Shown here piece by piece: positions 34,291 to 46,390 of a stretch of 64,000 nucleotides of DNA. Origin of the DNA: Megaustenia siamemsis (taxonomy: Eukaryota; Mollusca; Gastropoda; Stylommatophora; Ariophantidae); contig JAVIAB010000159.1 in NCBI GenBank assembly GCA_032433765.1, positions 56,028,333-56,092,332 of the forward strand, written 5' to 3'. How positions within the stretch are numbered: position 1 is the stretch's first letter; each line of letters begins with the position of its first letter. A program made the translations under genes and the position numbers. The notes beneath the pieces were generated by a model, which searched no databases, was not told the origin of the DNA, and was given only the letters and a program-made list of their open reading frames with translations.

Positions 34291-34950
34291 ATGGGCGGGA
34301 GAGAAAAGCGGACAAGGTTCAGAATAAGTAAATAATTAAAGGATTATCTAAAGCGATATGATGCTATGTATGGAAATGTTAGACCAGCTCACTAAATTAA
34401 GTTTTGCCTAAATAGGTAGCTTGGTTGCAAATTATGAACATTTCCAGTAACTAACTTTTCGGTACGTTGGTAGCTCTCAAACAAACAAAATCAAATCTAA
34501 CCTGTTTTCTTACTCTCTAACCAGCTAATTATATTTTCTCTTTTATTACAGATACATAAACAATATAGCCAATAATTGAGAAAATAATTCTCCTACTTGC
34601 TATGTTACATTTTTAAGTGGCCGTGTAACTAGTTATATTAATAGTCATCGGTATCAACAACATGACTTAAAAATTATCTAAATAAATAAATATATATTTT
34701 TAAGTCATTTAAAGTAATGAACGGGTTAATGAATTGGTAAACTACAAGATAACACAATTAATGAACTAGCTAATTATAATTTTAGCTACAACAGTAATTG
34801 AGAAGCGAAGAAACAGAACTGCACATATTAACGCCCAGTTTAGCAGACACAACAATTAGTGGCTAGACTAACAGCGAAACATTCAGAAATAAATAGTTTC
34901 CTAAATTAATAATAAAATATGCTATTTAAAACGAACATCTATTGTATGCT
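34291..34950. other. Intergenic, no gene recognised
   Basis: Very AT-rich, no coding or repeat structure I can support. Confidence 0.5.
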
Positions 34951-35153
34951 TAAGGGTGGCCAAATGGCGGCCCGCCAGCCTAGTTTTCTTGGCCCGCGAA
35001 GCTCCACGGACTTACTTCATTTTTTACCCCTAATAGAGCATTTCTCCTGGTTTTAATCCGTGTCGGAGTTAACTCTTCTATCGTTCAAGAATACACAATT
35101 TGAAAATCTCTGTCAATTTCTCGCAACAGCTAGATTGGCAACATAATTTCAAA

Positions 35154-35291
<138 letters not shown>

Positions 35292-35320
35292 ACTAATGGT
35301 GCCGACAATATTCAAAGTCT

Positions 35321-35887
35321 TTGCTTCGAGTTGGTACCGCAAAGTTGCTTTATTGTCAGTGCGGTGATTGTGAAAATCGCATATTTAAACCTGAATGGGA
35401 ATTAGATTATTTGTTCATCTTCAATAAGGATAGTAAACCTCAGTGCTTAATTTGCGTTCAAGTGTTAGCCGTTTTGAAGGAATATAATTTAAAACGGCAC
35501 TATGCCACACATCATCAAAACATGTATGAGAAACATAGCATTGAAGCTAGGAAGCTTTTGGTTGAACAGCTGAAGACAAAGTTGAATCAACAGCAAAGTA
35601 TGTATACAAAGGGCAATAAAATTAAAGAGTCTTCGATCATTGCATCATATACAGTTACCTATGAGCTTGCAAAATCTAAAAAACCCTTTACTGACGGAAA
35701 TTTTGTGAAGAAATGTGCGATTCAAATGGCAAAGGCATTCGGTCAAGAAAAAATAGCCAAAGAATTTGAATCTGTGCCTCTTTCAAAACAAACTGTAGCC
35801 AGAAGAACAGAAGACATCAGTCTGCAACTGTCTCAAAGTTTAAAATCTTGTATTGAAAACTGCTCATTTTTTTTCGCTCGCGATTGA
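35321..35887 (+). pseudogene. hAT transposase N-terminus (frame 1 of 3)
   Basis: 188 codons resembling the N-terminal part of GTF2IRD2/ZBED5-type hAT proteins. A BED-like zinc finger (CLIC with later H..H: QCLICVQVLAVLKEYNLKRH) is followed by a basic helical stretch with LNQQQSMY and FVKKCAIQMAKAFGQEK. The true start is uncertain; similarity begins near FKPEWELDY. The frame breaks in the T8 run at 35867-35874 (FFFARD*), where the next frame continues with SLAIDESTDITD. Exapted hAT proteins exist in animals, but these breaks argue for a dead copy. Confidence 0.82.
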
Positions 35888-36596
35888 TGAAAGTACTGAC
35901 ATCACTGACACTTGCCAGCTTCTTATGTTTGTTAAAGTTATCCAGGAGGATTTTACTGTTATTGAAGATTTGTTGAAAGTTTGCTCTTTGCATGACACTT
36001 GTAGAGGGACAGACATATTTTCTGCAGTTCATAGTGCCGTAGATGAAGTAGGTGGTTTTGGAAAGTTGTCTGCAGTGTGTACTGATGGTTGCAAAGCTTT
36101 TATTGGTTCAAATACTGGTTTTGTTGGACTTCTAAAGCAAAACAAAATTAACGTACCTACATTGCATTGCATAATTCATCAAGAGGCCCTTTGTGCAAAG
36201 TCCATAAATCTAAAAGACACCATGGCTACTGTTGTGAAAATAACAAATTTGATAAGAGGAGGACACCAGTCTTTAAATCACAGGAAGTTTTTATCATTTT
36301 TAGAGGAAGTAGATTCTAGCTACGGTGATCTCCTGCTTTATACAGAAGTAAGATGGCTTAGTCGAGGGAAATGTTTAATAATATTTTTTGAACTGAAGAA
36401 TGACATTTATGACTTCCTGCGAGAGAACTTACCATGCTCCATTGATCTTCAACATGCACTCAAAGACATTAATTTCCGTCATAATCTGGCATATCTCACA
36501 GACATCACACAACATTTGAACATATTGAATTTGCAGCTACAAGGGGAAAAGCAAACCATTTTTCAATTGATGTTGATGGTTGTAAAAAGAAGCTGA
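35876..36596 (+). pseudogene. hAT transposase catalytic core (frame 2 of 3)
   Basis: Continues from the T-run frameshift. SLAIDESTD holds the first catalytic aspartate of the RNase H-like core, and AVCTDGCKAFIGSNTGFV the second. THCIIHQEALCAK-type and EVRWLSRGK motifs follow, as in GTF2IRD2-like transposases. The frame is lost near 36555-36595 (LMLMVVKRS*); the downstream frame picks up as KKKLNLFRLSLQ. Confidence 0.82.
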
Positions 36597-37138
36597 ATCT
36601 ATTTAGACTTTCTTTGCAAAAAAATGATCTGTTCCATTTTTCAAGTTGTAAGCAGTTGTTGTCAGAGATAGAAAGTGCAAACTTCAGTAAGTACGCAGCT
36701 GACATTGAACATTTGATTTGTGAATTTGATCGAAGATTTCAAGATTTTGAAATGTTTCGTCCGCAAACGGAACTTTTTAATAACCCAATTAAGTGCACAG
36801 TGGAGTGCCAGCCATCAGATCTTCAACTAGAGTTGTGTGACCTTCAGTGTGACCCCTTCCTCAGTACTGTAAAGGCATTAGGAGCTGACTTCTGGAAATT
36901 GCTACCAAATGAACGTTACCCGTGTCTGAGAAAATGGGCACTAAAGATGTGCTCTATATTCGGCAGCACATATCTCTGCGAGACAACATTCTCTTCCATG
37001 AAGTTAATTAAATCTAAGACCAGGAACAGAATGACCGATTCGACATTGTCCCATACTCTCCGAATCGCCACGTCAAAAATGGAAGTGGACTTCAAATCTC
37101 TGGTGGAAAGCTGTGACAAGTCACAATCGTCGCACTGA
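36570..37138 (+). pseudogene. hAT transposase C-terminus with dimerisation domain (frame 3 of 3)
   Basis: CEFDRRFQDFE is followed by the hAT C-terminal dimerisation region: YPCLRKWALKMCSIFGSTYL, CETTFSSMK and RNRMTDSTL. The stop at 37136-37138 is where such proteins usually end, about 200 bp before the right terminal repeat. Confidence 0.82.
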
Positions 37139-37380
37139 GACATTAAAGGTAATTTTAAAATGAATAATTAATGGATTTGTTACAAATCAAATATGTAGTC
37201 AAAGTGCAAGCATTATTTATATATTACTATATCGCATAGGTCCCTACTGTCATTTTTGACGATATTCTTAAGTGTGGCCCGCGGGTCTTGGCCTTGGCTT
37301 TAATCCGGCCCTCGGGCAACCTCAAGTTGGCCACCACTGGGTTAGATCATTGACGGTCTTTAACAAAGACGAAAACGTGT

Positions 37381-37793
37381 TGCAGCATTGTCTGGAGACA
37401 AATAATAATAAATAAATATTATTATATAGGGAAACTTCCGAGGCGATAATAGGGAATAATAGAAGGAAAAGGTATATGTTAGCACTTGGAAAAAATGACA
37501 AATAAACAACAACATAAAAAAAAAACAAAGAACAATATATGGTCCGAAGCAGGATCTAACGTGTACTACATGGCACTGCGTCTTGCCACGAGAAGCCGAA
37601 CACTTGATACCGTAAACCTTTTGTACCAAGCGTTCGGCTTCTCGTGGCAAGAAGCAGTGTCCTGGAGTATGGGTTCGATCCTGCTTTGGACCATATATTG
37701 TTCTTTGTTTTTTTTTCTGTTGTTGTTTATTTGTCATTTTTCTGAGTGCTAACATATACCTTTTCCTTCTATTATTCCCTGCAGCATTGTCGT
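37381..37793. mobile_element. Fold-back dimer of SINE S1 with TSD
   Basis: Two S1 copies lie head to head. The left one is antisense (tail TTATTATATAGGG at 37410-37430, head CTTGCCACGAGAAGCCGAAC at 37583-37602). The right one is sense (head TTCGGCTTCTCGTGGCAAG at 37633, B box GGGTTCGATCCTGC) and stops before its tail. Both arms share the body, giving a hairpin of roughly 330 bases. The direct repeat TGCAGCATTGTC flanks the whole (37381-37392, 37781-37792), so it moved as one unit. Confidence 0.8.
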
Positions 37794-37799
37794 TCAATC

Positions 37800-38105
37800 C
37801 TTCTATGACAAGTTCATTATTTGTTAATTTGTGACGAAATTCATTATGGAAATTAATTGAAATACTTTATTATTATGATTATTATTATTAATATGTTATT
37901 ATTATTCAGAGTTACGCGCACAGGTTAATTACGTTTTGACGATTCGGGCATGAATTTAAGGATATTTCTAATATGTTTGACATTAGTTACGAAAGGCAAG
38001 GGAAAAAAACACATTTATGTCTGTGTGTAAATGAGCAAGGGTATTTCTTGCATCTTTAATGATCTGTGACGAAAGACAAGTAGCAGACGTTTTATAGCTA
38101 TCACG
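37800..38105. other. Intergenic, no gene recognised
   Basis: AT-rich, with an ATT-rich stretch at 37870-37910. Confidence 0.5.
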
Positions 38106-38109
38106 ATCA

Positions 38110-38935
38110 GTGATTCAATTAAAGTTGAATATGTCTTGAAGCACATAATATCTCTGATCAAATGTGAAACGTCTTATTGTAGATTTCACGATCTGTGATG
38201 AAATACAAGAAGTCTTGTTGTTTTTACCATCTATGATGAAATGCAAAAAGTCTTTTAGTAGTTTTGACGATCTGTGACGAAATGCAAGAATACTTGAAGT
38301 TTTGACGATCAGTGATGAAATGTAAGAAGTCATGTTGTTTTGACGATCAGTGATGAAATGTAAGAAGTCATGTTGTTTTGACGATCAGTGATGAAATGTA
38401 AGAAGTCATGTTGTTTTGACGATCAGTGATGAAATGTAAGAAGTCATGTTGTTTTGACGATCTGTGACGAAATGTAAGAAGTCATGTTGTTTTGACGTTC
38501 TGTGACGAAATGCAAGAAATCATCTTTTAGTTTCGACGATCTGTGAAGAAATGCAAAAAGTCGTATTGTAGTTTTGACCATCTAAGGCGAAACGTAAGAA
38601 GTATTGTAGTTTTGACGATCTGTGACGAAATGCAAGAAGTCTTGTAGTTTCAACGATCTGTGATGAAATGCAAAAAGTCGTATTGTAGTTTTGACAATCA
38701 GTGATAAAATGCAAGAAGTTGTATTGTAATTTGACAATATGTGAAAAATGCATGAAGTCTTATTGTAATTTGACGATCTGTGATACAATACAAGAAGTCG
38801 TATTGTAGTTTTGACGATCTGTGATGCAATACAAGAAGTCATATTGTAGTTTTGACGATCTGTGATGCAATACAAGAAGTCATATTGTAGTTTTGACGAT
38901 CTGTGATGCAATACAAGAAGTCATATTGTAGTTTT
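38110..38935. repeat. ~38-41-bp minisatellite
   Basis: About 20 copies of TTTTGACGATCTGTGATGAA plus ATGCAAGAAGTCATATTGTAG. A homogeneous 38-bp block (GATCAGTGATGAAATGTAAG) spans 38305-38480; the right part has a TGCAATACAAGAAG form. Confidence 0.9.
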
Positions 38936-39054
38936 TTTTTTATTCTGACGTAAAGCAATAAGATGACTTGCAGCTTTGACAATGAGTGGCCAAAGACAAA
39001 ATGAGTAATATGAATCTCTAGTTTATCGCTCATGAGCTGTCAGGGGAAGAGTGA

Positions 39055-39335
39055 AGCTGTGAAATATCGTACGATTTAGTGATGATTCTTGTGACCAAAA
39101 CGAAGATGTTTTTTCTCATTTTGGTAGTGTTTGGACAGAACATTAAAAAGAACATATTTGTTGTTTTAGCGGTGATTGGTCGGAACAAAACGACGACGAT
39201 GCATCTTTTTATTTGTTGTCGTGTAATTGGTCAGAAATAAAAGATGTTTTATGTTTTTTTGGTGATTGGTCGGAACAAAACTAAGAGGATGTTCTATGTT
39301 TTAGCGGTGACTAGTCAGAACATAACGACAATGTT
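39055..39335. repeat. Degenerate repeat next to the ~40-bp array
   Basis: GGTGATTGGTCGGAACAAAA, with ACGA and GATGTTTT, recurs five or six times with gaps. Possibly a diverged relative of the neighbouring array. Confidence 0.6.
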
Positions 39336-39682
39336 TGTGTGTTGCTGTTTTTTGTGAAGTGTAAACAGAAGTAGATTATTCTTGTGATATTATGATAAGT
39401 GACCAAACTCGAGAAGTTAAACTGGGATTATCAGTAAAACATGTTGACAAAATTAAATCATAAATAATTGATCTGTTAGTGTTCGTGCCTAGAGCTACAT
39501 CATTAGTTTAATCAGCAAGGTAGAAACCAATTTTACATAAAAGACATATGCGATTTTATGTTTTAAAACAAAAACTATTTTTAATTTTTCAAAATCAGAT
39601 AAAGGGCAAAATTCCAACCGTATGCATTCGTTTACTGCGAGTTATTTTGTTGTAAAGCTTTTTTCCTATCACTACACTTATC

Positions 39683-39742
<60 letters not shown>

Positions 39743-39890
39743 TATGTATGTATGTATATATATGCATATGTTCATTTCCAAAACTTCATGAGCATTAATT
39801 TAACAAAAAAAAATTGGTGTCATGATGTCTGGGGATTATTCAGCGGTGTTGACCCGAATATTCCAAATAACAAAAGGTACTTATAGTAGT
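39336..39890. other. AT-rich intergenic with (TA)n
   Basis: A TA run at 39688-39738; otherwise no supported feature. Confidence 0.6.
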
Positions 39891-39894
39891 TCAT

Positions 39895-40019
39895 GTTCAG
39901 CACGCTCGCTACCTGAGCGAAAACAGCAGCCCTGTCAGCACGTTCACTACATGAGCCAAACTAGCCGCCCTGTCAGCACGCTCACTACATGAGCCAAACT
40001 AGTAGCCCTGTCAATAATG
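39895..40019. repeat. ~39-bp tandem repeat, three copies
   Basis: CAGCACGCTCACTACATGAG with CCAAACTAG.AGCCCTGT, three times. Confidence 0.85.
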
Positions 40020-40115
40020 TATGGAAAAAGACCAAGAGGAAGACCCAGAAGAAGATGGATAGATGCAGTGACAGAGGCATTGATATAACCACGACACATT
40101 TTAGTTATCAGTAAA
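40013..40115 (+). mobile_element. LINE family E 3' end, short
   Basis: Encodes MYGKRPRGRPRRRWIDAVTE, identical to the C-terminus of the antisense copy at 40870-41885. Confidence 0.8.
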
Positions 40116-40499
40116 AAGATATAAAAGAAAAGAAAAGAAGAATTGTTCAAATTGGCTTAGGAGAGATTACTGAAATGGAGACTTTTTTGGTCGATCTGTG
40201 GATATTGGAGGACTTCGTCACAAGAGGATCCATACACGCATAAAAAAATTGACAATGACACAATACATTAGAAATAGAAACATTATCGATTCACATTTAG
40301 TATCTCTACTAGGAACGTGCTAAAAATACATTTTTCATGGCGATTGCAGGAGAGGCAGAACAAATGGAGACGAACAATCATGAGAACTTTTAAGGACAAA
40401 TGGCCATTAGTTAACAATAAATAAATAGTATGAACATGAATACGCGTTTTAGTATGGAAGAAGAGAAGTGGTCATGACGAGAAGTGAAGAACATAAACA

Positions 40500-40693
40500 T
40501 ATATAAGTATATGCGGGTCTGTCACGGGGACTTATATGACCAGATAATAAATGTCGCTTGTCCAGTGAAATCGCATCTAGGTGTTCGGGTCTGAGTTGTT
40601 AATTCACCCCTGATAGGAACAAAAAACTGTTGACCATACCCGTGGATCGAACCAGAGTTCACCTAGGTTTGGAGACCGACAAGTTATTGGCCA
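40500..40693 (-). mobile_element. tRNA-headed SINE S3
   Basis: On the minus strand a tRNA-like head (GCTCGTTGGCCAATAACTTG) leads to a B box (GGTTCGATCCA) 40 bases on, then a body ending GACAGACCC. The head abuts the 58-bp satellite. No second copy in the window, so this is a moderate call. Confidence 0.55.
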
Positions 40694-40868
40694 ACGAGCT
40701 AACAAATGTTAGATCACAAGTAGTGTAGAATATCATGCAATGTTGTTTCGCACGAACTAACAAATGTTAGATCACAAGTAGTGTAGAATATCATGCAATG
40801 TTGTTTCGCACGAACTAACAAATGTTAGATCACAAGTAGTGTAGAATATCATGCAATGTTGTTTCCTT
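40694..40868. repeat. 58-bp satellite, left block
   Basis: Three copies of GCACGAACTAACAAATGTTA plus GATCACAAGTAGTGTAGAAT and ATCATGCAATGTTGTTTC. Continues at 41886 after the LINE. Confidence 0.95.
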
Positions 40869-40869
40869 T

Positions 40870-41885
40870 TCTCTTTCACTGGTACCTAAAACGTGTCGTG
40901 GTTTATATCATTTGTCGTTCTTGTGCTGCTCGAATTGTCTGAATTAGTAATTTTCCTTTGTTGTTACATGTCTCTGTCACTGCATCTATCCATCTTCTTC
41001 TGGGTCTTCCTCTTGGTCTTTTTCCATGCATTCTCGAGAAGAACGCCCTTGATGGTGATTGGTAAGCATTCATTCTGACCAGGTGGCCAAACCATTTAAG
41101 TTGTTGTTGTTCTATATATTCTTGGCAGGGTTTTGTTCCTACCATTTTTCTTATGGTTTCATTTGGTATTCTACCTCTTCTTGTGTTGTTTGTTACTTTT
41201 CTCAAGCATCGCATCTCACATGTATTGATCTTTCTTAAATGTGATTTAGAAAGGGTCCATGTTTGACTTTCATAGCACAAAGTTGGTATGAAGATGCTAT
41301 TTATCATTTGTTGTTTAGCTGGCATAGAAATGTTTGGATGTCTTAACAATGGTGAAAGCTGGTATGTGACAGCATTTGCTTTTTGTATTCTCATGTCAAT
41401 TTCTCTGTCTAGTTTTCCATCTTCTTTGAACATTGTGCCTAAATACTTGAATTCCTCTACTTGTTTTATTTCTTTATCTTTGATCTTGATGTTTAATGGG
41501 TGTCTTAATTTGCTTATTCTTATAGCCTCTGTTTTTGCTGTGTTAATTTTCATACTGTAGTTTGTGCAGCTTTTATCTAGAAATGTTAAATGCTGTTGTA
41601 GCAGGTTTTCATCCTCATATATTAGGCATTGGTCATCTGCGAAGAGTAGCTCATTGATGTTGGAGTTTTCTACTTCTATGTTATTATTTGATTTGTCCTC
41701 ATTGTTGGTTGTTTCCTGATTTATTTTGTCCATATATATGATGAAGAGGAGTGGTGAGAGGACACATCCTTGTCTTACTCCTATTGTAACCTGAAACTAT
41801 TCTGACAGACCTTCCGATGTTCTGACGGCACTTTGACTGTTTTTATATAATGCTATTATATTTTCTAGTAGTTGTCCTGCTGTTC
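40870..41885 (-). mobile_element. LINE family E 3' half inserted in the 58-bp satellite
   Basis: The minus strand is open for 276 codons (40903-41733): LLFADDQCLIYED (RT active site), VEEFKYLGTMF, TLCYESQTW, WFGHLVRMN and GRPRRRWIDAV, the last third of an RTE-like ORF. About 150 bp of upstream RT sequence (41734-41885; QGCVLSPL-like) is out of frame. Satellite units flank it on both sides, so the insertion is younger than the satellite. Confidence 0.9.
40903..41733 (-). CDS. Truncated LINE reverse transcriptase C-terminus
   Basis: 276 codons, the longest clean piece of family E. It begins inside the reverse transcriptase, just before FADDQ, and runs through the thumb and connection region to the normal stop. 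It resembles the 4747 ORF end (EEFKYLG, CYQ-QTW, WFGH, GRPRKRW) but is clearly a different family. The ATG is simply the first methionine after the 5' truncation. It has no endonuclease or complete polymerase. Confidence 0.8.
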   Translation of the reverse strand: MDKINQETTNNEDKSNNNIEVENSNINELLFADDQCLIYEDENLLQQHLTFLDKSCTNYSMKINTAKTEAIRISKLRHPLNIKIKDKEIKQVEEFKYLGTMFKEDGKLDREIDMRIQKANAVTYQLSPLLRHPNISMPAKQQMINSIFIPTLCYESQTWTLSKSHLRKINTCEMRCLRKVTNNTRRGRIPNETIRKMVGTKPCQEYIEQQQLKWFGHLVRMNAYQSPSRAFFSRMHGKRPRGRPRRRWIDAVTETCNNKGKLLIQTIRAAQERQMI

Positions 41886-42418
41886 TAGTAGTAGTCTTCG
41901 CACGAGCTAACAAATATTAAATCACAAGTAGTGTAGAATATCTTGCAATGTTGTTTCGCACGAGCTAACAAATATTAGATCACAAGTAGTGTAGAATATC
42001 ATGCAATGTTGTTTCGCACGAGCTAACAAATATTAAATCACAAGTAGTGTAGAATATCATGCAATGTTGTTTCGCACGAGCTAACAAATATTAAATCACA
42101 AGTAGTGTAGAATATCATGCAATGTTGTTTCGCACGAGCTAACAAATATTAAATTACAAGTAGTGTAGAATATCATGCAATGTTGTTTCGCACGAACTAA
42201 CAAATATTAGATCACAAGTAGTGTAGAATATCATGCAATGTTGTTTCGCACGAGCTAACAAATATTAAATCACAAGTAGTGTAGAATATCATGCAATGTT
42301 GTTTCGCACGAGCTAACAAATATTAAATCCCAAGTAGTGTAGAATAGCATGCAATGTTGTTTCGCACGAGCTAACAAATATTAAATCACAAATAGTATAC
42401 AGTATCTTGCAATGTTTT
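41886..42418. repeat. 58-bp satellite, right block
   Basis: About nine copies, mostly the GCACGAGCTAACAAATATTA variant rather than the AACTAACAAATGTTA form of the left block. The last unit is diverged. Confidence 0.95.
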
Positions 42419-42419
42419 T

Positions 42420-42814
42420 TTTCACTGGTGAGTTTGTATGCATCAGATACGCTGGAGACAAAATTTCAGTACCGATCATAAAATATTTTAAAGAAAAGAT
42501 ACCTTCTTATAATTGTAGTAATGGCGATATTGAACATGAATAATCCTGGTATCGTGGAGAGTCGTATTTTATTACCTTTAACAATTATGGTAACACTTAT
42601 TAATGATAACGATAATAAATAATAACAGCAACAATAAATAACACATGACAATGCTTACATAAGTATTTTATTTTGTTTTAACGTAAACAATATTATTTCA
42701 ATTTAGCTTACTGGACACATAAATGACATTTGTTAGAATAAGGGCATTTTGTTGTTTTGTTGCTTTTGTTCCTTGGTGATAAGCGACTATACTGTATTTA
42801 CATCACTCGAGTTA
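42420..42814. other. Intergenic, no gene recognised
   Basis: AT-rich, with AATAATAACAGC-type simple sequence near 42610. Confidence 0.5.
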
Positions 42815-43560
42815 TTGGTTATTGGTTATGGAAGGCCTCGGTATCACTGCAAGCGAATTAAAATCCATAATTGCTCAACCGCCCGTGCCAGTGGAATCAT
42901 CTGAATTATAACTCATCTTCCAAAGAAAGAAAGGTAACTGGAGTCCCCATCATAGCAGTCTCATCACACGCCAAAAGACATAAGGCGAAACCGCACAGAA
43001 AGTGAACACAGCCAACTGTTCCCTGTCATACGATATCATCATTCATCGTACACAATTGGAGTATCGAAACATGATCAAAATTGATGAGACACACAGCTCA
43101 CGGTGTGCACAGAGCACTTAACTCAGTAGCTCCGGCAACAAGCCGGACTTGGAACATGAGGAAACTGCAACAAGGAACACTTTGCAGACATAGCCTTCAA
43201 TGGTTCCTGCCGCCTATCATCACATTGCCCGGAAGATCACGTCCTCCTGAAAATGATGATCGTCATAGTAAATGTATGGCGCTTGATGATGTTAGGACAT
43301 CGTGTTTGACTCCAACTACGAACATACAAAACACAGTTCGCCGTCAGATTATCCCCGATGCACACCAAACGCAAGATCGCAAGATTAGCGCATGGTCGGT
43401 CTTGGGACACACGATGATTCATTATGATGACGTAGCACGCACAAAATGTCTGCGCCCATGTATTCATGATTACTCTAGTGAATGCAGTCTACAACGAACG
43501 AAACATGTTACAAACTTCCCAAAGACGCTGACTTGACCGTCTTGACGGAGCACACCACAT
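42815..43560 (+). repeat. Dispersed repeat R1, copy 1
   Basis: Begins TTATTGGTTATGGAAGGC and carries a short frame, MEGLGITASELKSIIAQPPV and on to a stop at about 42910, followed by ~650 bp of non-coding sequence (CTCACGGTGTGCACAGAGCA, GCTTGATGATGTTAGGACAT, TATGATGACGTAGCACGCAC). Two other copies are at 50835-51880 and, inverted, 52830-53425. Confidence 0.8.
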
Positions 43561-43823
43561 TAATGCGTTGTAACTTGTAAATAACTTGCGTCAACCAAAT
43601 TAGAGAATTAATGTGTAAACATATAATACGCATATGCTGTCTGATTAAAAGCAAGAATTAAAGAGTAGGTAACAGAGAAAATTTCCTAGCAACTGGCTGC
43701 CCGAACAATCACTATTGTGATGATAAATTACCAAGAATGTTAGAGGCAAAATAAGCGATCAAACAATGTAGCGAGAAAAGAAAAAATAAAAAACATTAGC
43801 ACTCAGCTAACTGGTTAACCATT
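43561..43823. other. Intergenic, no gene recognised
   Basis: AT-rich flank between R1 and LINE B. Confidence 0.4.
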
Positions 43824-44363
43824 CTATCTATCTATCTATTGACCTTTCGAGCCGTAACCGGCCCATAGGGCGTAGACCAAGATACACCTTCTCCTATATG
43901 AATTTTTGTTCTAGCAGTTTTCTTTTAAAGATATTTTATCAAATCTCGCCATCTGTCTCTGTTCTGTGCAAGCAGTTCTATCTCATTGAGGGAGCCGATT
44001 CCTGCTGCTCTTGCCTCTCTCATCAATGTTCTTCTCAGTGTCTCCCTGGGTCTTCCTCTTTTTCTTTTACCTGTTGTTTCCCATATGAGGGCTTGCTTTG
44101 CTATTCGATTATTATCTCTTCTCATCACATGTCCAACGTATGACCATCGTCTTTTCTTTATTACTGAAGATATTAGTGGTTGATTGGCGATTTCTCTAAT
44201 TTCCTCGTTTGTTTTGAATTCGTTCCATTCTATACCAAGTATTTTCCTTAGACATTTATTTTCGAATGCGTTCAACTTTGTTTCTATATCTCTTGTTGTT
44301 TTCCAGCTTTCACACGCATACGTAAGGGTTGATAGTACATTTGATTTGAATAGCCTAAGTTTT
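43824..44363 (-). mobile_element. LINE family B 3' end, inverted copy
   Basis: The reverse complement matches 32974-33516 through coding part and 3' UTR; the 116-codon frame (43925-44275) has the same protein. It ends in the TAGA tail at 43824-43840 and starts at the same truncation point (AAAACTTAGGCTATT). Flanking sequence differs and no exact TSD is visible. Confidence 0.9.
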
Positions 44364-45518
44364 GTGTTTGTGCTAATGAGTTAGCCATTCTAGAGACCGG
44401 ATAATTGAACAAACCCATTAGAGACTGCATAACTGATTAAACATATTAGAGACTGGATAACAGAACAAACATATTAAAGACTGGATAACTGAATAAACAC
44501 ACTAGAGACTAGATAACAGAACAAACATTAAATAGACTGGACAACTAAATATAAACTTACTAGAGACTGCACAAAAGAACAAACAAATTAGAGACTGGAC
44601 AGCAGAATAAACACACCAGAGAGCGGAGAACAGGACAAACTTATTAGAGACTGGATAACTGAATAAACACACTAAAGACCGGATAACAACAAAACCATTG
44701 AAGACTGGAAAACATAACAAAAACTCTAGAGACTGTATAATAAAAAATACACACACGATATCGGATAACAAAACAAACATATACAGTCTGGGATAACAGA
44801 ACAAACACATTAGAATTCAGATAACAGAATAAATACGTTGAGAATGGATAACTGAACAAACACACTAGAGACTAGATAACTGAATAAACACACTAGAGAC
44901 CAGATAACAGAACAAATGGTTTGGAGACTGGATAACTGATTCAACACACATGAGCCCGGATAACAGAACAAACGTATTATAGATTGAATAACTGATAAAA
45001 CACACTAGAGACCGGATAATAGAAGAAAGAGATAGTGGACTGGATAACTGAATAAACACACTAGAAACTGGATAACAGAACAAATATATTAGGGACTAGA
45101 TAATTGAATAAACACACTGGAGACTGGATAATAGAAAAACATATTAGAGACTGGATAACTGAATAAACATATTAGATAGCGGAGAACAGATCAAAGATAT
45201 TAGAAACTGGATAACTGAATAAACACACTAGAGACTGATAAACAGAACAAACGCATTAGAGACCTGCTAACAGAACAAATACATTGAGACTGTGTAACTG
45301 AATAAACACACTAGAGACCGGATAATCGAACAAACACACAAGGTATCGGTAACTGGCTAAAACACTAGCCAACGAGAGTGCTGAAAACACTAGCCAACAA
45401 GAGTGCTGAAAACACTAGCCAACAAGAGTGCTGACAAAACACCCTATAGATTGAATAACTGAACAAACACATTAAATATCTGATAAATGGTCAGCACCCT
45501 AGAGACGAGATAACTGGG

Positions 45519-45966
45519 CATACATTGTGAAGATATAATAACTGATCAAACATACTAGAGACCAGATAACTGCTCATACATAGTGAAGATAGAATAACTA
45601 ATCAAACATACTAGAGACCAGATAAATGGTCATACATAGTGAAGATAGAATAACTGATCAAACATACTAGAGACCAGATAACTGGTCATACATAGTGAAG
45701 ATAGAATAACTGATCAAACATACTAGAGACCAGATAACTGGTCATACATAGTGAAGATAGAATAACTGATCAAACATACTAGAGACCAGATAACTGGTCA
45801 TACATAGTGAAGATAGAATAACTGATCAAACATACTAGAGACCAGATAACTGGTCATACATAGTGAAGATAGAATAACTGATCAAACATACTAGAGACCA
45901 GATAACTGGTCATACATAGTGAAGATAGAATAACTGATCAAACATACTAGAGGCCGGGTAATTAAA
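45519..45966. repeat. 56-bp higher-order block
   Basis: Eight copies starting CATACATAGTGAAGATAGAA at 45519, 45575, 45631 and every 56 bp. Each unit is two diverged ~28-bp monomers of the surrounding satellite. Confidence 0.95.
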
Positions 45967-46100
45967 ACTACACACTAGAGACCGGATAGCTGGACTATAC
46001 ACTAGAGATACCTGACAAAAATCACTAAGAAACCAAATACCTGAATAAACACTCCAGACTGAATAACTGAACAAATAAAACTTGAGCCCGGATAACTGGT

Positions 46101-46390
46101 CATATACAAACCAAAGATGGAATGACTGACCACATATACTAGAGATCTGATAACTGGTCATATACAAACCAAAGATGGAATGACTGACCACATATACTAG
46201 AGATCTGATAACTGGTCATATACAAACCAAAGATGGAATGACTGACCACATATACTAGGGATCTGATAACAGGTCATATACAAACCAAAGATGGAATGAC
46301 TGACCACATATACTAGAGATCGGATAACTGGTCATATACAAACCAAAGATGGAATGGCTGACCACACATACTAGAGATCGGATAACTGCC
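46101..46390. repeat. 58-bp higher-order block
   Basis: Five copies starting CATATACAAACCAAAGATGG at 46101, 46159, 46217, 46275 and 46333. Again a dimer of the local monomer. Confidence 0.95.

Noticed and set aside
43081..43536. 151-codon plus-strand ORF in repeat R1
   Set aside because: Not conserved in the other two R1 copies, which have stops and indels in that frame.
43824..44385. Imperfect direct repeat around the inverted LINE B copy (GTTAACCATTCTA / GTTAGCCATTCTA) as a TSD
   Set aside because: It does not abut the right end and is mismatched although the element itself looks recent; more likely local repeat similarity.
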